Positions 34,183-35,585 of a stretch of 35,585 nt of DNA are shown piece after piece. Position 1 is the stretch's first letter; each line of letters opens with the position of its first letter. The notes beneath the pieces are model-generated. The model searched no databases. It was given only the letters and a program-made list of their open reading frames with translations, and was not told where the DNA came from. Source of the DNA: Desulfobacterales bacterium (GTDB taxonomy: Bacteria; Desulfobacterota; Desulfobacteria; Desulfobacterales; SKZT01); assembly GCA_018399715.1 (NCBI GenBank), contig JAGYNR010000013.1, positions 1 to 35,585 of the forward strand, given 5' to 3'. A program made the translations under genes and the position numbers.

Positions 34183-34947
34183 ATGAAAATATCGGTATGC
34201 GGGAAAGGGGGAAGCGGAAAAAGTACGGTAACGGCATTACTTGCAAGACAGGCCCTGGGAAAAAAACGGGCGGTGCTGGTGGTAGATGCTGATGATTCAA
34301 ATTCGGGTCTTTTCAGAATGCTTCGTTTTGATGATCCGCCGGCGCCCCTGATGGATCTGGCGGGTGGTCGAGCCGGGATAAAAGGAAAAATGAAAAGCAA
34401 TGCCTTACTGACCCGGAAAGAAATTCATATACAGGATATCCCCACTGAATACATAAAAAAAAATGATGGGCTGATGCATGTTAGAATCGGCAAAATTCTC
34501 CAGGCTCTAGAAGGATGTGCCTGTCCGATGGGAGCATTGAGTCGGGAATTTTTGAAAAAACTTTGCCTTGATACCGACGAAATTGCAATTGTTGATATGG
34601 AGGCAGGTATAGAACATTTTGGAAGAGGAGTTGATGAAGCTGTGGATCATGTTCTCATCGTCATTGAACCGTCTTATGAATCTGTAACGATGGCTGAAAA
34701 AATTGCTGAACTTTCTGCCGGGATGAAAAGAGATGTTTCGGCAATTTTGAATAAAATTCCTTCAAAGGCAATTGCTGATAAAGTAAAAGATAAACTCAAT
34801 GCAAACGGTATACCTGTTATCGGTACCATTTCTAATGATCCCCAGGTGTTCGATGCATGCCTGGAAGGTCTGGCACCTGAAAAAGGTCAGGCGTTTGATG
34901 AGGCCGGAAAGATACTGGATATGCTTTTATCAAAAAAGGTGTTATAA
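34183..34947 (+). CDS. cooC: CO dehydrogenase nickel-insertion ATPase (CooC)
   Basis: A 254-residue MinD/ParA-type P-loop ATPase that inserts nickel into the C-cluster of CO dehydrogenase. The deviant Walker A KGGSGKST is at residues 8-15, switch-like DADDSNSG follows at 35-42, and Walker B is IAIVDMEAGIEH. The CooC-specific CxC nickel motif is present as GCACPMG with C112 and C114. An AAAGGAG ribosome-binding site precedes the ATG. It is separated from metF by a terminator, so it is transcribed on its own or with cooT, and its substrate enzyme is encoded convergently at the right edge. Confidence 0.93.
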   Translation: MKISVCGKGGSGKSTVTALLARQALGKKRAVLVVDADDSNSGLFRMLRFDDPPAPLMDLAGGRAGIKGKMKSNALLTRKEIHIQDIPTEYIKKNDGLMHVRIGKILQALEGCACPMGALSREFLKKLCLDTDEIAIVDMEAGIEHFGRGVDEAVDHVLIVIEPSYESVTMAEKIAELSAGMKRDVSAILNKIPSKAIADKVKDKLNANGIPVIGTISNDPQVFDACLEGLAPEKGQAFDEAGKILDMLLSKKVL

Positions 34948-35022
34948 TATAAATAATACATATTTATATTGTAACACTCTGTAAATAAAAAAAAGATATA
35001 TATCTAATGATTGGAGGTTGAT

Positions 35023-35223
35023 ATGTGTTTAAGTACGGTTTATGTGAATTTAGAAGAAAGCCAAAAAGAGGTCATGAAAGATGTCGCTCAAGTTAAAGCC
35101 CATGAGCGGGGATACTGGTTGATTGATCTTTTTGGAGAAAAAACATTTGTTGAGGGAACTCTCGATAGTATTGATCTGGTAGAGGGTAACCTGGTGATTC
35201 TCGGAAATGCTCAAACAGCATGA
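35023..35223 (+). CDS. cooT: CooT-family nickel-binding protein
   Basis: A 66-residue protein starting MCLSTVYV, the hallmark N terminus of CooT, in which Cys2 at the dimer interface binds one Ni(II). The rest, with WLIDLFGEKTFVEGTLDSIDLVEGN, matches the small beta-sheet RNA-helicase-like fold of the family. CooT assists CO dehydrogenase maturation. The ATG at 35023 is chosen because GGAGG lies 5 bases upstream and because it places Cys at position 2; a TTG four codons upstream is also in frame. It lies 75 bases after cooC on the same strand. Confidence 0.9.
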   Translation: MCLSTVYVNLEESQKEVMKDVAQVKAHERGYWLIDLFGEKTFVEGTLDSIDLVEGNLVILGNAQTA

Positions 35224-35250
35224 AAAATCGATTAAAGCGCCGATAAAAAA

Positions 35251-35307
35251 GTGCAGGCCGGGATCTTACCGAGGAGAAATGCTGATATAAGATCCCGACA
35301 CCTACAC
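35251..35307. terminator. Terminator hairpin between convergent cooT and cooS
   Basis: CGGGATCTTA and TAAGATCCCG form a perfect 10-bp core, extended with mismatches by GTGCAGG / CCTACAC, across a loop of about 19 bases. On the minus strand it is followed by a run of six T residues, making it a good terminator for cooS; for cooT it lacks a U-run but could still serve both. Confidence 0.7.
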
Positions 35308-35336
35308 TATTTAAAAGAATTTGACTCTACACAGCG

Positions 35337-35585
35337 TTATCCTTCCATTTTTTGATGCTCATGCTCGTCTATGTCATGCAGTGTCTTTTCTCTTGCTTTA
35401 TCGATCCCAAGAGCTGCCCGTTTTTTATCAATATGAGCAATCATTTTATGGGCATGTTTGATGGGGTCGGGTTCCAAATCCCACATACCGCCGTATAGTT
35501 TTTCAAATTCTTTAAACAAATAGTTCTGGAATACCGGAGCGCCTGTCACCGGCAATGTAACACCAAATACGGTATAAACACCCGA
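35337..35585 (-). CDS. cooS: Anaerobic CO dehydrogenase catalytic subunit (CooS/AcsA), C-terminal end, truncated by window edge
   Basis: The last 82 residues of a minus-strand gene that continues past base 35585. The text VFGVTLPVTGAPVFQNYL, followed by EPDPIKHAHKMIAHIDKKR, matches the C-terminal region of Ni-Fe CO dehydrogenases (PVTGSP... then DP.. aA..i..hI..kR). The enzyme interconverts CO and CO2 and, with acetyl-CoA synthase, forms the carbonyl branch of the Wood-Ljungdahl pathway. The neighbouring cooC and cooT, dedicated maturation factors, make the call firm despite the short fragment. The metal-binding residues lie outside the window. It has a His/Glu-rich tail (DIDEHEHQKMEG). Confidence 0.85.
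   Translation of the reverse strand, partial: SGVYTVFGVTLPVTGAPVFQNYLFKEFEKLYGGMWDLEPDPIKHAHKMIAHIDKKRAALGIDKAREKTLHDIDEHEHQKMEG

Overview
The window looks like a chromosomal segment of an anaerobic, Gram-negative Desulfobacterota bacterium, most like a Desulfobacteraceae-type sulfate reducer. Three things point there: a compact dcw cell-wall/division cluster; a Wood-Ljungdahl module (HdrA, MvhD, MetV, MetF, CooC, CooT, CODH); and use of selenocysteine, seen as an in-frame TGA followed by a SECIS-like hairpin inside an Hdr gene. The lineage is inferred from gene content, not from a marker-gene comparison.

Layout. 1-943: the 3' end of murB (plus strand) converges on rluB (minus). 1117-17266: an uninterrupted minus-strand dcw cluster, transcribed mraZ-rsmH-ftsL-ftsI-murE-murF-mraY-murD-ftsW-murG-murC-ftsQ-ftsA-ftsZ. 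Many start/stop codons overlap. A promoter and a three-box MraZ operator lie in front of mraZ. 17454-20273: a plus-strand set made of a candidate small membrane selenoprotein, a cyclodeaminase/FchA-like protein, NifU and NifS. 20301-24018: minus-strand leuD, leuC and lepA. 24019-24329: a gene-free stretch with two strong hairpins.

24330-35585: a response-regulator diguanylate cyclase, then a 146-bp inverted-repeat element, then a sigma-54 activator with a cysteine-rich PAS domain on the minus strand. Divergent from the activator, a well-formed sigma-54 promoter precedes a TusA-like gene that has lost its CPxP motif. A second copy of the 146-bp element follows, and then the operon HdrC/HdrB-type fusion (selenoprotein)-HdrA-MvhD-MetV-MetF. 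CooC and CooT come next, and the window ends inside a convergent CO dehydrogenase gene.

How the genes work together. The dcw genes build and divide the peptidoglycan sacculus, and the DNPR motif of MurE indicates meso-diaminopimelate peptidoglycan. The Hdr-MvhD-MetVF proteins resemble the methylene-tetrahydrofolate reductase/heterodisulfide-reductase-like complexes of acetogens. Together with CooC/CooT/CooS and the FchA-like protein they cover parts of the methyl and carbonyl branches of the Wood-Ljungdahl pathway. The sigma-54 activator is the obvious candidate regulator of the adjacent promoter.

The most noteworthy observations are the UGA-interrupted Hdr selenoprotein, a second candidate 52-residue selenoprotein, the paired mobile element with target duplications, and the sigma-54 control module.
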